From Marthasterias glacialis (taxonomy: Eukaryota; Echinodermata; Asteroidea; Forcipulatida; Asteriidae), in the NCBI GenBank assembly GCA_911728455.2, contig OU452231.1, forward strand, positions 15,147,838 through 15,211,837: 64,000 bases of DNA. The letters are read 5' to 3'. The position numbers and the translations under genes were made by a program. Below the pieces are notes generated by a model. The model was given only the letters and a program-made list of their open reading frames with translations. It did no database searches and had not been told where the DNA came from. Below are positions 22,260-33,227 of this stretch, piece after piece (the first letter of the stretch is position 1; every line of letters starts with the position of its first letter).

Positions 22260-23229
22260 TTAGCAACACCAATCAACAAATCTATCTGGGGGCCTGCGCC
22301 TTCGTCTAGGGGGTAAGGGACCAGCTTCGGGATCAACCTCGTCAACTGTCAAATCAGGGGGTAACTCCGAATTACTTTGATTACTCTCATTGTCCACAAT
22401 ATGGTCTGTCAGTTTGTCCGGTACTATCTCCTTTAATCTTAGTGGGGTATCAATAAACTCTGGTACCGTTTCATCAACTCTTACTGGGGTATCAGTAACC
22501 TCTGGTACCGTTTCCCCAACTCTTTTCATCTTTTCCATAATCTCGGCCAGCTGTCGCTGTATGTCGGACATGCCCGGTTTTTCTTCAACTGAAATTTCCC
22601 CGCGTAAAACTGCATCCACAGTAGCACTTCTCACTCTCCGTACATCCGATGTCTGCCGTTCTTTTTCTGACTTGTATAAAGCCTCTAATTCAACAGCAGC
22701 AGCAACAGCCTCATCAAGATTCTTTGTCCTCATCTGGATAATTCTTGTCCGTATATCTCCGTCGCTAAGCGCATCTAGGAAATGATCACGGCCCATCCTC
22801 TCCTTACTTTTTACAGGTAAGTCAACATAAACCTTGTCCACCGGCCGTCGAGTCTCTTCGGCCAACTGTACCATGCTTTCAGTGGACTTCTGTCGCCGGT
22901 TTCGTAGCTGCGATCGGTGGAGTTCCCTCCGTCCCGTCGGATCAAATCTCGCTTGTAAGGATTTCACCAGTTCCTTATAATCCTTGGTTCCAGCTTGTAG
23001 ACTGCGCAGACTTTCTTGAGCAGGGCCTGTCAACAGCACAGCAAGGTACTGGCATTTATCCTCATCGGCCCAGCCATTGATTGCTGCACACATTTCAAAA
23101 TGTTGAATGTAAGCATCCCACGACCCTTTTCCGTCATAACGGTCAGGTTTTATTATGGGTCTTTCCCTTCCACGCTTAGGAGGGTTTTCCACGTTAACAT
23201 TTTGAATTTCCTTACCGTTACTCTCTCAG
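22260..23229 (-). CDS. Ty3/Gypsy gag-like protein (C-terminal part)
   Basis: A 310-codon frame (from 23192, open further upstream to about 23226) with a retrotransposon gag signature: DRYDGKGSWDAYIQHFEMC, then YLAVLLTGPAQESLRSL, FDPTGRRELHRSQLRNR and SKERMGRDHFLDAL. This is the capsid-like fold used by Ty3/Gypsy elements to build particles. A charged, repeat-containing tail follows, in which the phrase (R)VxETVPEVxDTP recurs. No CCHC knuckle is visible. The last residues, LPPRRRRRPPDRFVDW, resemble the basic ending of many Gypsy pol polyproteins. This suggests that pol was deleted and the gag fused to the pol tail. No protease, RT or integrase lies between gag and the downstream zinc-finger ORF. 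Non-autonomous relic. Confidence 0.75.
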
Positions 23230-23845
23230 AAATGGGCTTCTGGTCTAACTTTGGCTCATTCGCCGATCTCGGTACATTAGGTGTCGAACCAACTGTTTGT
23301 TTACACCATCGATTGTTGGCGACCCGTTCTGTCTTAGTTCCAGGAACTTTCCTCGCAATTGGCGACAACCCAAGTGTTTGTTTGTCTCCCGTGGTTACGC
23401 CCTGCTCTATTGGTCGCCAAGGAAAGTTTTCTACTTGGGAAATACTGATCGGCCTGCCACTAATTTGCTACGGACGCGGTGCGTGAATAGTTCTCATTTC
23501 ACTTTCTGTTCCCTGGAACCGCCTGTCTCGTTCTGCAGATTGTAGCTCGGGTGTCGACTCATGTTGCCGCCTGTCGGTAAAGGGGTCGTTCCATGCTGGC
23601 TGCATAAGCGTTTGTGTAAGTAAGTTTTCAGCTGGTCTGCTAGTTATATAAGCCTCATTCTCCCGCATCTCAGTTTGCGGCTTTGCTTGCGTGTTATAAT
23701 CGTCTCCCGTCGCACGGGACTGTATTCCCACTTGGCCAAGCTGTCTGGGTTTCGTCACCACATCATACTTGGTCACGTTGAAATTCCCGCTTTGGAACGT
23801 CTGTTGGGTACCCTTCTGTGTACAACTGTCCGTATACATTGCCAC
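23226..23845 (-). pseudogene. Gypsy gag upstream region, broken
   Basis: One frame runs from 23845 to about 23200 with a single in-frame TAG at 23468. The gag frame then continues one base out of phase near 23200-23226. The sequence is polar and Gln/Thr/Arg-rich without a recognisable domain, as is common at gag N-termini. Its place directly before the gag core on the same strand, broken by one stop and one frameshift, supports a decayed N-terminal extension. It could instead be leader sequence. Confidence 0.45.
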
Positions 23846-23846
23846 T

Positions 23847-24107
23847 TTAATGATGACTTATTGGTCCTTTAAATTGTGGTTGGTGCTGGGGAAACGTAAA
23901 AGCAGACCCAGGGGCACTATAACCCGTGCTATTGTTTTGTCGCTGCTGTGTTGCACCATTGAATAGGAAGGCCACGTCAGTTGAAATATGTCTCCAATTA
24001 TCTGTGTATAATTCGGTCATACCAACCCCAGAATCACGCCAAATACTCCTCGCACCCACAGGCTTATTCCCTGCTGGCATTGTCCCTTGGGGCCCAGTTG
24101 CTCCCAT
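23847..24107 (-). pseudogene. Possible Gypsy gag N-terminus or leader
   Basis: An 86-codon frame beginning MGATGPQGTMPAG. It is Gly/Pro/Gln-rich, ends just before the 23845 frame and is offset by one frame. It may be the start of the same gag. I see no LTR boundary or primer-binding site that would fix the element's 5' end. Confidence 0.25.
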
Positions 24108-24469
24108 TGGGGATCCTGTCTCTCTCCTGAATGGAAAATTCCCTCTCCAGCATTTACCGGTATTTTACCAATGGGGTTGACGGGGCCATTACATTCTGTG
24201 AGAATCTGTTCTTCAGATTCACTTCCAATATCACCTTCTGTGGTTTTACATTGTATTTCCTGGGGTGGGGGACTCGTTCTCTGTTTGTTACAGCTTCGAT
24301 TTCCATAGACACCCTGCTATACATTCTTCTTCTAGGTATGTGCACAATGCCTGCATATCCTTTCTTGAACCCGGGACAAACTCCCTCAAACTTGTTTCAA
24401 TGGAACCTTCCATGAAAATCACTTATGTCTAGTCAGTGTTTTATTATTATAAGCGGATTTCTACTGTTG

Positions 24470-24556
24470 TTCCGGGCAGAGTACTCCGGGCGGACTATAC
24501 TGGGCGGAATACTCCGGGCGGAGGCTATACTCCGGGCGGACTATACTCCGGCCGTT
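24470..24556 (+). repeat. GC-rich minisatellite (TACTCCGGGCGGA type)
   Basis: Imperfect repeats of TACTCCGGGCGGAC with spacers CTATACT and GGCTATACT, about five units, in otherwise AT-rich DNA. Confidence 0.7.
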
Positions 24557-26539
24557 ACTGGGTAGTTATGTCTGTCTAGTTACTATGTGCTCTCGTCGTA
24601 CAGTTGCACTCACCACGGCTCGGTTTACACCACTGCCGTGATGTGCAAGGTAACTTGTACCCCGTAGTTTTAAGCCACGGCTCGGTTGACACCACTGCCG
24701 TTCTCGGTTTTCGTCCCGTCTTGTCATACACGGTTTGCTTTGGTTTTCAGTTCCGACGCTGCACGCATTTAGCTGAGGTCGTGACCTCGACATCGCATGA
24801 TCAAGTTCATGGTCACGTAGGCCCAGAGCCGTATAGGCCACTAGCAGTGCGCCGCCAACGGCAGTGCGCGCTACAGTATCTTCAATTCAAAATAATCTTG
24901 AGAGTTTAAAAACCCGTAGCACTTTAGAAAAATATAAGAAAATAATCTGCAAACGTCGACAATTCTCCACACACGTGCGTCGGACACACACCGTCTCGAA
25001 ATTTCTGCCAGGTCATTGGTCAAAATGTAAATTTATCTCCAGCCATAAAATGCCTTAACCGTATCTGGAAATGTGCTTTCATTGGAAAGTGTGTACTGAC
25101 GGCTGGTGGAAGAGGTAAAATAGAAAGCGCGGCCGAATGTACACATTGTTGTCAGCAGACTTAGTAAAGTCTCCACACTTTGCATCGGCATCAAACGTAT
25201 TGCAATCAACAGACGAGCCGTATTGTGAATAAAGCAAGGAATGAGAGAAATCTACTCATTTCGTCTTGCTTGCGGCGGGCGGCCTGCCTACCAACACCCC
25301 GCGCGTACCACGGACGATTATTTTTCACGAACTAGAGACGTCATATACATTACGATTAACGTTTATGTAACGCTTTCTCCGTAAGTCATGTGCTGAAAAT
25401 CATCAATTTCTCCTCTTTAACGGTCACTGGACACTGCCCCATTTGAATCCATAAACACACAAGAACTTCAATGACTGGCACTTGGTAGACTGTGTTTTGA
25501 ATGAATAGGGTGTAACTAGGTTTAATCTGAAACAACAACCACACATGAAATTACAATTAGTATCATGCCATGGAACAGTAATAAACTCATAGAGTCTAGT
25601 ATCGTGCGGTTACCCGTTTTCGGTCGACACCTATACCCGGTCACTCATTTTGATTCCTGTTTACCGTGAGAAGGCGCTAGATATACAGTGACTAGAAGTT
25701 TCATTCACGACCGATGCTCCTTACGATCACCCACGCAAAAAATTATTGAGATTCAAGTTTCCTGTCGTAAGTTACACCCAAAAGTTTATAAAATTTTCAG
25801 TATAGATCACTAATACACTTTTTACTCACAATCAAATGTCTCTAAAAATTATAATCCACGGTCAAACATTCCAAATGAAAGTTTCATCGGTAAGGTCAAG
25901 TTCCATTTTCCCCAGGTAGAACGGTAGATCACGTGATTATGTTGCCAAGTGGGATTGTATGGAGTGCCAACATTGCAGAAACCTTAAGTGTGTTTCAAGT
26001 GAATATTACTTGTTTGTGTTTATACTGCAATCTCTGCTTAATTGCAAATGAAAGCCGCCATGGCTATATAAAGTTCTTTTCTCCCCAAATGACTCATATT
26101 ATTGGCCACTCTGAAATTCAAGATAATCAGATTGATAAATATAATTTTTTTGTTTTAAATTAAAAATGTATTGAGGAAATGGAACAGTCACTTTTATTTT
26201 ATTCAGTAATATTTTTGTATGTAAGAAAAACAAAGTTGTGTGGCCCAACTTTCACATAATTCCCCTCCCTTCCCCATTCTTTGAACAAATTTTGACAGAT
26301 AATGCAGTTTCAAAACAAAAAAAACATCAAAAACTTTCATATTTATGCCACGAACAGTGCACAAAATGTGTAAAATAAGTGCACAAAACACTTGTAGGGC
26401 CTGACATTGTAGCTAATGACCATGAATTTATGTCAGGATCCAGAAAATATGTTATCTTTCTTACAATTAATTTTAGGAACTTTATGATTGGTTTTATAGG
26501 TTTTTTAATGGCAATGTTAAATTTCCTTTCTTTATACAG
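24557..26539. other. No supported gene; short direct repeat
   Basis: CACGGCTCGGTT(T/G)ACACC with CACTGCCG occurs twice about 60 bp apart (24617 and 24675). Near 25228 a GTGAATAAAGC sequence resembles a polyadenylation signal, followed by a GC-rich step. This could be the edge of an LTR, but no matching partner was seen. The rest is AT-rich with no recognised coding. Confidence 0.35.
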
Positions 26540-26662
26540 ACTGTGATACGCAAAGTCAAAGCCAGCTACAGACTATTTTATTCTCAAGAATGTCTTGATG
26601 ATGAATACGAGGCTGTTGTTGATCAATCAGAAAAGCTTAAAAAAATAAAACATCAAAGCTAA
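26540..26662 (+). CDS. Candidate terminal coding exon, unknown protein
   Basis: A good acceptor (TTTCTTTATACAG) precedes an open frame of 40 codons that begins TVIRKVKASYRLFYSQ and ends KIKHQS before a TAA. Composition is protein-like, with acidic then Lys-rich segments. I do not recognise the family and see no matching upstream exon in the preceding 2 kb. It could be the last exon of a host gene or of a transposon gene. The sequence after it (26700-27150) is a non-coding tandem duplication. Confidence 0.35.
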   Translation, partial: TVIRKVKASYRLFYSQECLDDEYEAVVDQSEKLKKIKHQS

Positions 26663-26699
26663 CAGATCTGGACCTGCTCCCCTAAAGAGTCAGGAAGAG

Positions 26700-27150
26700 G
26701 AAAAAAATGCAAGAACTATTCATCATTCATTATGTTGACAAAGCAGAAAAGTCACATAAGTTTTTTAATTAACTTAAATGGATTTGTATCAATTTAAAAA
26801 AACATATATAAATTCAGTAAAAACCATTACATTTTATTTTAAAACAATTTATGTTAAACACTTCAAAGAAAAATAAAGAAGTAAAAGAAAAGAAAAGGTG
26901 CCATGCTTTTCTCTTGTGTCATCTGGATTTTTCTCTAGGGGAGGGAGGGCACTTCAAGGAGTATTCATTTATTATGTTGATGAAGCAGAAAAGCCACAAA
27001 CTACAGAAAAGAAAAGGATAATTGATGTATATAATTATACACATTTATATAAGTTCAGCAAAAACAATTACATTTAATTTGAAAATAATCAATATTAATA
27101 CCACTTTAAAATAAAATGAAGAAAAAGAAAAGGAAAAAATAAATTTAAAA
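26700..27150 (+). repeat. Diverged tandem duplication of about 245 bp
   Basis: ATTATGTTGACAAAGCAGAA and then AGTCAC near 26730 matches ATTATGTTGATGAAGCAGAA and then AGCCAC near 26973. The downstream TTCAG(T/C)AAAAAC and ACATTTAATTT-like parts match in the same order, each copy ending in a run of AAGAAAAAG type. Confidence 0.6.
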
Positions 27151-27769
27151 AAATCATGTTAAGAAGAACTGTTATTTTATTAGCCATTAACCATCTCACT
27201 AGCCGCAGAGACTGTCTGGACATTTATTATTTTTTTTTTGCATTTTGCGCGCCATACTAGTGCGTGAAGTTGATAGAAACTGCCCCTGAATGTACCGACC
27301 GGAAACCGGTAACGCGACGTGTGCACGGCGAATACAGCACCGCTGTAAATTTAGGACGATATTTCGGAATTTATGACTGCAACTTCTGGGATTTCAACAG
27401 ATTATGAATTAAAAGTGTCTTGTTAAAAGGTGGGTCAGATGGTTTTAAAAAATTTCATTTAGTTTCCGTTCCCGAACGATTTTTACCGTTAAGTGACCGG
27501 AAACCGGTCGCTCCAGGATAATAGAGATAATACGAACCCAATATTATGCTCAAGAATGGAAGTAAAAAATGGAGATCATATAAAGATTTACCAAAATAGC
27601 ATCAAACTACCATAAATCCAAGGAGTAGAATATTTACCATGGAAAACTAGAGAAAGTTTAGTCACCAAAGCATTCATAGGAAACATGGGCAATGTAGGCC
27701 TATCATGTAAATAATGATGTAAATAAAGTAAACTTACGACTGTGATGAGCTAATGATTTATAACTTGCA

Positions 27770-27870
27770 GTAACCAAATTCGACCTTTCACCCATATCTA
27801 CATCGCGCTTTTGCTTTCGCCGTGGCCCTTTTGCTTTTGCCGTAACAGTTGTGGGCCACCGTACCGAACA
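27770..27870 (-). repeat. Dispersed minisatellite element, minus strand
   Basis: Reverse complement of the element at 19680-19890: the same flanks (AACCAAATTCGACCTTT, CCCATATCTACATCGCGC, ACAGTTGTGGGCCACCGTA) around only two to three 20-bp units. Its far end leads directly into the type-2 hairpin array. Confidence 0.8.
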
Positions 27871-28050
27871 CCTAAAAAACCGAACAAAATCAAGGTGTTC
27901 CGGGCTGAATGCCCGAACACCGAAAAAAAAAAACGAACAAAAACAAAAGGTCTGCGGACCAAAGTCCGAACACCTAAATATATAAAAAAAAAAAAAACAC
28001 GAAAAAAAACAAACAAAACAAGAGGTCTTCGGACATGAGTCCGAACACCT
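27870..28050 (-). repeat. Tandem hairpin array, type 2 (three units)
   Basis: Three imperfect inverted repeats separated by A-rich spacers. The first is GGTGTTC with CGGGC, loop TGAAT, GCCCGAACACC. The next two have CGGAC and GTCCG cores with loops CAAA and ATGA, and the shared outer arm AACACCT. Seen from the minus strand this is hairpin plus T-rich spacer, the same architecture as type 1. A second three-unit copy lies at 48660-48810. Confidence 0.8.
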
Positions 28051-28166
28051 AACAAGAGTTTCCATAACATTTATCGCGCCATTGGGCTTTGGTTTTTACC
28101 TAACAACAGCGGGCGCACTTCCACGCGCAGCCATTTTGTGTTTCATGTTTCAACCATAGAGTTATA

Positions 28167-29650
28167 TGGGTGCGTTCTATTAGCTTCCCCGTGTATACCA
28201 GGGAGTTACACTCGTTGTAGCCACGATACAAGGCTAATCGAACGCTGCAGTGTATTTACTTGACATTATGGAAAAATTAAGGTTACTGAGGTTGTTCCCC
28301 GCCGTGAGCCTCCCTGCAGCCGTACGTCATTACACCGGGCAGCCACTAGAGACCCGCTCCCAAGCTGGGGCTGCGGTGGCATTCGCCGGGGCGCGATTTT
28401 TTTTCCGTACCACATGCTGAATAGGGAGCCACAGCGAGGCGTCCCGATTGGTCGGTTGCTAATGTATTATGCATGTTAGGTCACGAGAGTTCGTTTTATG
28501 TGCTACGACGCGTACATAAGCCCAGCATAAGTGTTGTACATGTACATTTGTACGTGCCATGTTTATAACTAATAAAGATCGAACAGGGTCAAGAGGCAAG
28601 GAAATGCATGAAGTGGGACAGTGACTCGCGTTTGTAGGTTTCTTTAACAGCAAAACAAACAAAAAAACACAGACATAAAACACTCTATTGATCAAAAGTG
28701 ACCGAAAGCAAAGAAAGTCAATGAAACACAGCTTAAAAGAAAATAAATAAAACACAAACAAATCACAGTAAAAGCTAACCCAATACCAAAACACAGTACC
28801 CAAGAAAGTTGCAGATTGAGATCAAAATAGCTTTAAAGACCGAGTCCATAGCAGTAATAACTCGTAAACCAGGCAATTAAACTACCAAAATAATGGGAGA
28901 GCACAACCAAAAGCTGATGATGCCCCTTGCAGTGCTATAGGCTGCTGTCTGAAGCCAATTATTACTGCAAGGGGTGATTAACAACACACTCAAAGATTAC
29001 ACAAGAGGCTAAATTAACCAAGTGTGTGAACAGTTTTAGGAGAAACATAAACAGTGGAAAGGTAATCAACTGTAACGTTTATACAAGCTTTGTTCTACAC
29101 CCGTGAAGTACCGAAAAACAAGTGGCCCATAATACCCTGTCATTTAAGGCTCCCCACAATCCCATTTCTTAGTACACACATTCGTAGGCTACCACATCAA
29201 AGTCCCCACATTACTGACCAGAAATTCCCCTGTTGGCCACTATAGTGCACATCAGCAGGTAACTTAAAATACCGTAGAAAAAGGACCTCACATACACTTA
29301 ACACGTATCTCGGATAGAAGTGACCTTGGTTATTCTTGGGGCGTCTGGAACACAAACACCATGCTGAACTTGCTGCTGAGTATTCCCTAGATAGTACATT
29401 ACAGAGCACGAGGAGGGTCTGTACTTTACGCCGATCACACACAACTTTCGTGTGAAACAGCCTGCGACCTAAACATGCATAATGCATTTTGTAACTGACC
29501 AATCGGGACGCTTGGCTGTAGCTCCTTATTGAGCGTGTGGTACGGAAAAAAAAATCACCACCGGGGCAGACCCGAGTATCACGTGATGGCTATTAATCGC
29601 ACTCTCTTGTTAAGTTTTACTTACACTTGTAAGCTAATCGAACGCACCCA
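28167..29650. mobile_element. Long-TIR foldback-type DNA element
   Basis: The ends are inverted: TGGGTGCGTTCTATTAGCTT at 28167 against the complement of AAGCTAATCGAACGCACCCA ending at 29650. Inverted similarity extends inward: left 28385-28475 (CCGTACCACATGCT, then CGTCCCGATTGGTC, then ATTATGCATG) matches the complement of 29475-29570. TA dinucleotides flank both ends (28165-28166, 29651-29652), which fits a TA target but is weak evidence. No transposase frame, so non-autonomous. Confidence 0.7.
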
Positions 29651-30241
29651 TAATAACTAGAGGGTGCACTCACTATGCCACGCACGGAACTCCACTGACT
29701 CACCATGGGCGAAAATCCCTATGGGCGAATTGCATACGAATGTCCACTCATGGAAAATGGCTGCTGTGTGAACGGATGAATACCGGTAACCAGTATAAAT
29801 GAATGGTCCGCGCCATTTTCTCAATGGTCATAAAATGCTCATTGTCGGGCCGTGTGGCATGGTTTGTACGCCATCTAGTTCTTATATATAACTCTATGGG
29901 TTCAACACAGAGTGTCTTATTTTGTTTTTACAGTATGTTTGACTTTGGACGCTCTTATAATAGTCATGCCGCTTTATAAAATATTTATTTTACCACCCTA
30001 TAAATCCCCAAAGAGATCTATGGTGGGATTACAGCCATTTGACCAGTTCTGATCACTTTTATGAATTCACGCTGTGCCATCGCAGCTTTTTTTAACAATT
30101 TTAAATAAAGGATGTCGATTAGTTTACCAAAACATGCCATTAAATTCACCAAGTATCAAATGACAACAAATATGTACGTCTTGGAAGAGGTTTTGAGCAA
30201 AGAATTGACATCTGTTTGACCAGTTCTGGATGCATCAGTAT

Positions 30242-30655
30242 AATGGGCAAGTTCACGCAAGGACAATTGTCAACTATTGTTCGACTAACTTCACCCGAAC
30301 GCTGTTTAGTCACCAGTGGTTAGTCAACGCTAGTCAACTATTTGGAACCAGCCTACTGACGGTGGTCGCTCAATGGTTGCTTCGCTGGTTATCACAAGAT
30401 TTGTTCGTTCTTAACTATGACAAACTGCACGGGAACCACGAAAAAAAAAATTAAAACAATGGCGGAATCAGCGAAGGAGAAGATGTGAGTAGGCCTATGC
30501 TTATAACAATGCAAACATATTACTGGAGGCCGCCACGTTGACATTACACAATAGCTCACGCTAGTTCGACTAGAGTCGTTCGCGCTTTAATATTAAAGTG
30601 CATGCGCACTGTTATACACAAACCAAACGATGGTTTCTGCGCGAACTTGCCCATT
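30242..30655. mobile_element. Short TIR element (AATGGGCAAGTTC ends)
   Basis: Left end AATGGGCAAGTTCACGCA matches the complement of the right end TGCGCGAACTTGCCCATT with one mismatch, about 414 bp apart. No clear target duplication. The interior is not palindromic and contains a candidate first exon at 30459. Confidence 0.55.
30459..30484 (+). CDS. Candidate first coding exon (MAESAKEK)
   Basis: ATG in a good initiation context (AAAACAATGGCGG), eight codons and two bases, then a strong donor GTGAGT. The exon ends in phase 2, the phase required by REC8 exon 2 at 44437. The partner exon is unknown. It lies inside the TIR element 30242-30655, so it may be an element-derived promoter and exon, or chance. 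Confidence 0.25.
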
Positions 30656-31316
30656 GTTGCTTCTTTTTCGGATCAGTAGAGCGCCCTCTATTGCAAACCC
30701 TCACTCTAATTCATGAAGTTGTCGTGCATCAACGATGCACATGTAGTCCTCCAACTTGAAATTACAAGTAGCAATTATCAACACTGACAGCTATTTTATC
30801 AATTACTAGTTTTATATTTTTCGACATATACAAATTTATGTATTGAGTGCACTAAAAAGTATGATTTAACCAGATTTACATTGTTTTAATGTTGAATGAT
30901 CCAGAACTGCTCAAAGGTGCAGTGTCACAAAAAACCCACACTTTTCACCTAAACAGAAAAGATGACTGCTCAATATATTGACCTAAACACTGTTTATGCA
31001 TCTGAACCATTTTAAATTAACTTTATCTGCTCCTACCTTCAAATATGAAAGGTGAGAAGTTTTAACATTTTTTTAACCCACATTTTGATTCAAAATCAAT
31101 AATTGTCACTGACAAACTTCAGTAACTAAAAAATGCTATAATTTACTTAACAATGATGTTGTGCACTTGAATTTCGGTGTTTTATCTTATTGGATGTTAT
31201 TCTTTACATTTATTAAATTGGTCACATACAGAGTAATTTACTGATGATCGAGGGGCAATGCAAAGTTAAAGTGATCCAGAACTGGTCAATGATCCCGAAC
31301 TGGTCAAATAACTGCA

Positions 31317-31420
31317 TAGTTGCGATAATCGTAACCCTCCATCCTCCCGACGGTCTAACCCTCCATCCTCCCGACGGTCTCCGACCGTCGGGAGGATGGA
31401 GGGTTACGATTATCGCAACT
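31317..31420. mobile_element. Near-perfect palindromic MITE, 104 bp
   Basis: Perfect 38-bp arms (31318-31355 and 31383-31420, starting AGTTGCGATAATCGTAACCC) flank a 27-bp centre. The centre is itself a direct copy of the inner arm (TAACCCTCCATCCTCCCGAC). Flanking 10-bp direct repeats AATAACTGCA at 31307-31316 and 31421-31430 look like a target-site duplication. Perfect arms and an intact duplication imply a young insertion. Confidence 0.8.
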
Positions 31421-31810
31421 AATAACTGCAGTGATATTATGAGATCCAGGTATGGTATCGGTAAAAAACATAAAAAAGTACGCGCCAAATTACACTGGTC
31501 CCCTGTCCAAAGGCAAAGTGTACTCAATTATTTAAAAAATTGTACTCGACTTGGGCAACCAGTTTGTTAGTTTGATGCAGGCCACCCAATTCAAATAACT
31601 AACTGAGCAAACGATCAGCAGACACACTAAGCGCGAGGTGATTTTGTGGTGGAACGTGTTATTTTTTGTGAGGCTTTTTTTTGCAGATTAAGTAGTAAAT
31701 ACTTAGTTTTCTCATCTGCCTGTCACCTGTGTGAAGAAAAGTGCTTCCGTCCCAGTGACAACAGTGACTGATAATGATATTGCAGAAATTTTCATGATCT
31801 TTAGTAAACT

Positions 31811-31866
31811 ATGTTTTTCTCACAAGACATTCTGAAAAGACGTGGAGGGAAGTTTGGAATTGTTTG
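31811..31866 (+). CDS. REC8: REC8-like meiotic cohesin kleisin, exon 1
   Basis: The first coding exon of a Rad21/Rec8-family kleisin, the subunit that closes the SMC1-SMC3 cohesin ring; REC8 is the meiotic form. It encodes MFFSQDILKRRGGKFGIV and the first two bases of a Trp codon, ending at the donor GTAAGT. The family starts MFY/MFF, then a Lys/Arg-Gly stretch, and ends IW just before the intron. The same intron position and phase are found here. The start is the only ATG fitting that pattern, and upstream sequence has stops in frame. It splices in phase to exon 2 at 44437 across about 12.6 kb filled with transposons. Supported by sequence pattern only. RAD21 is less likely because later exons read closer to REC8. 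Confidence 0.85.
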
Positions 31867-32682
31867 GTAAGTTTTAAATACAATTTTTACAATACATAAA
31901 TTACTCAGATCTACACATAAAATAAAGATAGGTCAATCACCAACCTTCGTCGTTCTAATCTTAGCTAAAGCTTTTTTATGTTCCTGTATTTAATTAGCTC
32001 AGTAGCTGTTCCGTCAAGATTTTTATTTGTTTACTTATCATTCTTTCTTTCTGCCAAAATCCCATTTTTGAACATATGGACATGATCTGGCATAAGGGTC
32101 CGGCTGAAGTCTCATCAAAAGTTGGTTGGCCTCTACCTGTGTACAAATTTCAAATTTCAAAAATAGAGGGTGACAAAATCTATCAAACACATGCCTAGGC
32201 CTATGCTAATCAATTGCTACATGTATGCCTATAATATGCTAGAAAAATTAAGTTGAATACTATCACCCGAGCTGAGGTAGGTAGGAGATATTGCCAGTTA
32301 ATACACCCATTGCGCGACAATGTTTACATGCGGTCATGTGACCCCCTATCGGGTATGACGTCATACAGCTGGTGAAAAAATATGTGTAAAGAGATAGGCA
32401 GTAACACAGAGTGAGTTCGAAAACAGTCGATTATACTTTCGTTAAGGGATGAATTAGTTAATGAGCCCCTTTATTTAAAGTAGTATGGTGTGGCATTAAT
32501 TTAAATCACATCTCTGTTTCATAATTCAACACAATTCTTCTGAAAAGAGGTTTTTTAGCCATGCACTACGGGCGTCGGACGACTATTTATTATGTAGCCA
32601 CCTGTCTGTTATTTTGTTTGTAATGTTGGCCTAAACCACTGTAAAAAATGATAAACAACGTTGGAAAAGTGAGCATTAATAC
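31867..32682. other. REC8 intron 1, first part; no gene
   Basis: AT-rich intron sequence. GCTGTTCCGTCAAGATTTTTATTTGTTTA near 32004 is a decayed head of the Helentron-like family (half of the hairpin lost), followed by its CTGCCAAAATCCCAT start. No coding. Confidence 0.5.
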
Positions 32683-32830
32683 TTAGCCTTGCGAGTTTCA
32701 AATAGGCAAAGGAATCACACAGTTTTGGAAAGCAATTTCTTTGGAGGATTTCAGCTTCAAAACTTTGAAAGTTTTGTGTTGAAAAGTGTGTGGTGATCGC
32801 GGTCGTCAGGCCTAACGTTCCGTCGTGCGC
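32683..32830 (+). repeat. Dispersed repeat, second copy
   Basis: Diverged copy of 19385-19520 in the same orientation. Landmarks are TAGCCTTG, GCAAAGGAATC, GATTTCAGCTTCA, GTGTTGAAAA, GCGGTCGTC and TTCCGTCGTGC. Lies in REC8 intron 1. Confidence 0.6.
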
Positions 32831-33227
32831 TGTACACATCGTGCACATTATACGGTACTTTTACAATTTTCAAGACTTGCTGGAACTGTCCTTACTGGCT
32901 TTATTCAGCCACTTGAAGGTCTTTGGTACAAACTCTGGAATATCTTTCACAGATTTCGAGCAAGAAAAGCCTCGATGGAATAAACTAATTATGCATTAAT
33001 AATCGTGTACCGTACCACCCTTTCCTATTGAGGATTACGTGTGTGTTTACATTTTTTACCCAACAGGGGTCACGCGCAATCGGTCTATTTGGTGGTTTGA
33101 TTGTGTTAGATGTACACCCAGTAACTTAGTAACCCAAAACTAACCAATTTTAGGGCCAATCTGCGAAATAATTTAAAATTATTTTAAATAAGCTGATTTC
33201 AACTGATTTGGGTAGGACTGAGTGTCA

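Larger units (their letters stand above)
30039..31305. repeat. Cluster of inverted TTGACCAGTTCTG motifs
   Basis: TTTGACCAGTTCTGATCACTTT near 30039 and TTTGACCAGTTCTGGATG near 30214 face AATGATCCAGAACTGCTCAA near 30894 and AAAGTGATCCAGAACTGGTC near 31268, with a further GAACTGGTCAAAT at about 31297. The nested pairs suggest one inverted-repeat element inserted in, or duplicated within, another of the same family. Confidence 0.55.

Noticed and set aside
22390..22785. Plus-strand frame of 131 codons at 22390 and of 156 codons at 23016
   Set aside because: Antisense shadows of the gag frame, with no recognisable domain.
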